Assembly: GCA_023412755.1 (NCBI GenBank)
Contig: JAEZCB010000273.1
Span: forward strand, 1-6,916
Direction: 5' to 3'
DNA: 6,916 bases
Source: Bacteroidota bacterium
Lineage (GTDB): Bacteria; Bacteroidota; Bacteroidia; Flavobacteriales_F; PHOS-HE28
In this document: piece by piece, positions 6,128-6,916 of the stretch
How the letters are laid out: every line of letters begins with the position of its first letter
How positions within the stretch are numbered: position 1 is the first letter of the stretch
Made by a program: the position numbers and the translations under genes
The notes under the pieces: model-generated
What the model saw: only the letters and a program-made list of their open reading frames with translations
What the model was told of the DNA's origin: nothing
The model's database searches: none

Positions 6128-6916
6128 GGCCGATCCGCTGCAATATGCGGGCCACCCGGTCTGTTGCCGGCCAGCTCCCGTGCGATACCGATCCATTCGA
6201 ACACATCCCTGGGATGCCCTTCATCATTCACCTCTTCCCGCTTCATGCCCGTGCGCACCATCACCAGCCGCTCATCAGGGACCACCGCTACATATTGGCC
6301 ATGGAAACCACGCGCATAGTGGATCGGCCGCCCCTCCAGCTCCGCCAGCCACCAGAAATACCCATATCGCTCATTGGGTCTGCCGCCATCTGACAAGGGG
6401 GCCGGCGTGATGGAGGCCTGCCAAAAATCCAACGGAATGATGGTCTGGCCATGCCACCTTCCGCTATCCAAATACAATTTGCCCAGCCGCGCGAAATCTC
6501 GGTCGGTGGCATAGAGGCAACAGAATGCCTTGAAGTCTCCTTCCGCGTGATCCTTGCCCCACCACGCATCATGCTCTGCACCCAGCGGCTCCCATAATTT
6601 CTCCTGCATCAATTGGTCCAGCCCCGTACCGTACGCCGCCTCCAGCACTTCGGCCATGATCTGCGTACTTCCGCTGATGTAGTCGAACTCCAGACCGGGC
6701 TCTGTGCGGCAAGGCTGCTCCAGGCTCACTTTTCGAACGTGGCTGCCATAGTAGCCCCGCGCCGCATCACTGAATGGGTCCCTGCCACTCTCACTCCAAT
6801 CCAGACCGGTGCTCATGGTAAGCAGATGCCACAGTGTGATCCGTGCATGACAACCGTTATCGAACTCGGGAAGGAATTCGCCCACGCGCTGTTCCAGGCT
6901 TTGGATCATGCCATCT
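6124..6916 (-). CDS. class C beta-lactamase-like serine hydrolase, C-terminal part (partial)
   Basis: The frame runs off the right edge (the codons before the ATG at 6909 read Asp-Gly), so at least 263 C-terminal residues are present. The N-terminal part with the catalytic S-x-x-K is outside. Numbering from the ATG at 6909, family landmarks are IQSLEQRVGEFLPEF (2-16), ITLWHLLTMSTGLDW (24-38), the tyrosine motif FDYISGSTQIMAEVLE (75-90; Y77, with Ser in place of the Asn of Y-x-N), LWEPLGAEHDAWW (105-117), RYGYFWW (181-187) and the end strand ARGFHGQYVAVVPDERLVMV (199-218), corresponding to the H/K-x-G active-site strand. Members include esterases, peptidases, penicillin-binding-like proteins and 6-aminohexanoate-dimer hydrolase relatives. 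The YIS form points away from a true AmpC lactamase. Many relatives are exported, but the signal region cannot be seen. It is the first visible gene of a coupled minus-strand operon. Confidence 0.9.
   Translation of the reverse strand, partial: DGMIQSLEQRVGEFLPEFDNGCHARITLWHLLTMSTGLDWSESGRDPFSDAARGYYGSHVRKVSLEQPCRTEPGLEFDYISGSTQIMAEVLEAAYGTGLDQLMQEKLWEPLGAEHDAWWGKDHAEGDFKAFCCLYATDRDFARLGKLYLDSGRWHGQTIIPLDFWQASITPAPLSDGGRPNERYGYFWWLAELEGRPIHYARGFHGQYVAVVPDERLVMVRTGMKREEVNDEGHPRDVFEWIGIARELAGNRPGGPHIAADRP

Noticed and set aside
6128..6196. Longer start for the 134-residue protein, adding 23 residues
   Set aside because: The added part overlaps the hydrolase tail in another frame, looks non-conserved, and would replace a clean ATGA overlap.
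3214..6916. Nuclease plus ATPase operon as a new defence system
   Set aside because: The ATPase is a standard peptide-transport type and the exonuclease belongs to a general housekeeping-type family; no transposase, integrase or known defence gene is nearby.

Overview
The window is a tightly packed stretch of a bacterial chromosome, most likely from a member of the Bacteroidota (Flavobacteriales-like, of fairly balanced base composition). This placement is an inference. It rests on the style of the proteins: a fused double-ATPase of the Opp/Dpp type with a CDES second Walker B, a PolB-like DEDDy exonuclease, a small conserved protein I associate with Bacteroidota, and a C-terminal beta-sandwich glycan-enzyme domain. 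It also rests on the lack of Shine-Dalgarno sequences before the starts. There is no rRNA, tRNA, CRISPR array or insertion sequence, and no gene-free stretch longer than a couple of bases.

Left half, plus strand (1-3213): three genes read as one unit. They are the end of an ArnT/PMT-like multi-membrane-span glycosyltransferase (cut by the left edge), a DPM1-like GT2 glycosyltransferase (638-1393), and a large membrane protein with about eleven helices plus an extracytoplasmic beta-sandwich tail (1396-3213). The first two overlap by ATGA; the second and third are 2 bases apart. Together they look like a polyprenyl-phosphate-sugar pathway: the GT2 enzyme charges a lipid carrier in the cytoplasm, and one or two GT-C-type membrane enzymes transfer the sugar on the outer face. 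No flippase is visible.

Right half, minus strand (6916 down to 3214): four genes read leftwards, each joined to the next by a 4-base stop/start overlap (ATGA, GTGA, GTGA). In reading order they are a class C beta-lactamase-like serine hydrolase (N-terminus cut by the right edge), a 134-residue conserved protein of unknown function, a DEDDy 3'-5' exonuclease, and a fused double ABC ATPase of the peptide-uptake type. The ATPase has no permease or binding protein beside it. The four functions do not form an obvious pathway.

The two units meet tail to tail at 3213/3214 with no intergenic base; both stop codons lie in one TGATCA palindrome. No promoter or classical terminator is visible anywhere. 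The most notable sequence-scale signal is a several-fold excess of GATC across the whole window. No clearly new defence or mobile system is present. The best leads are the unnamed membrane enzyme, the unknown 134-residue protein in its coupled operon, and the GATC excess.
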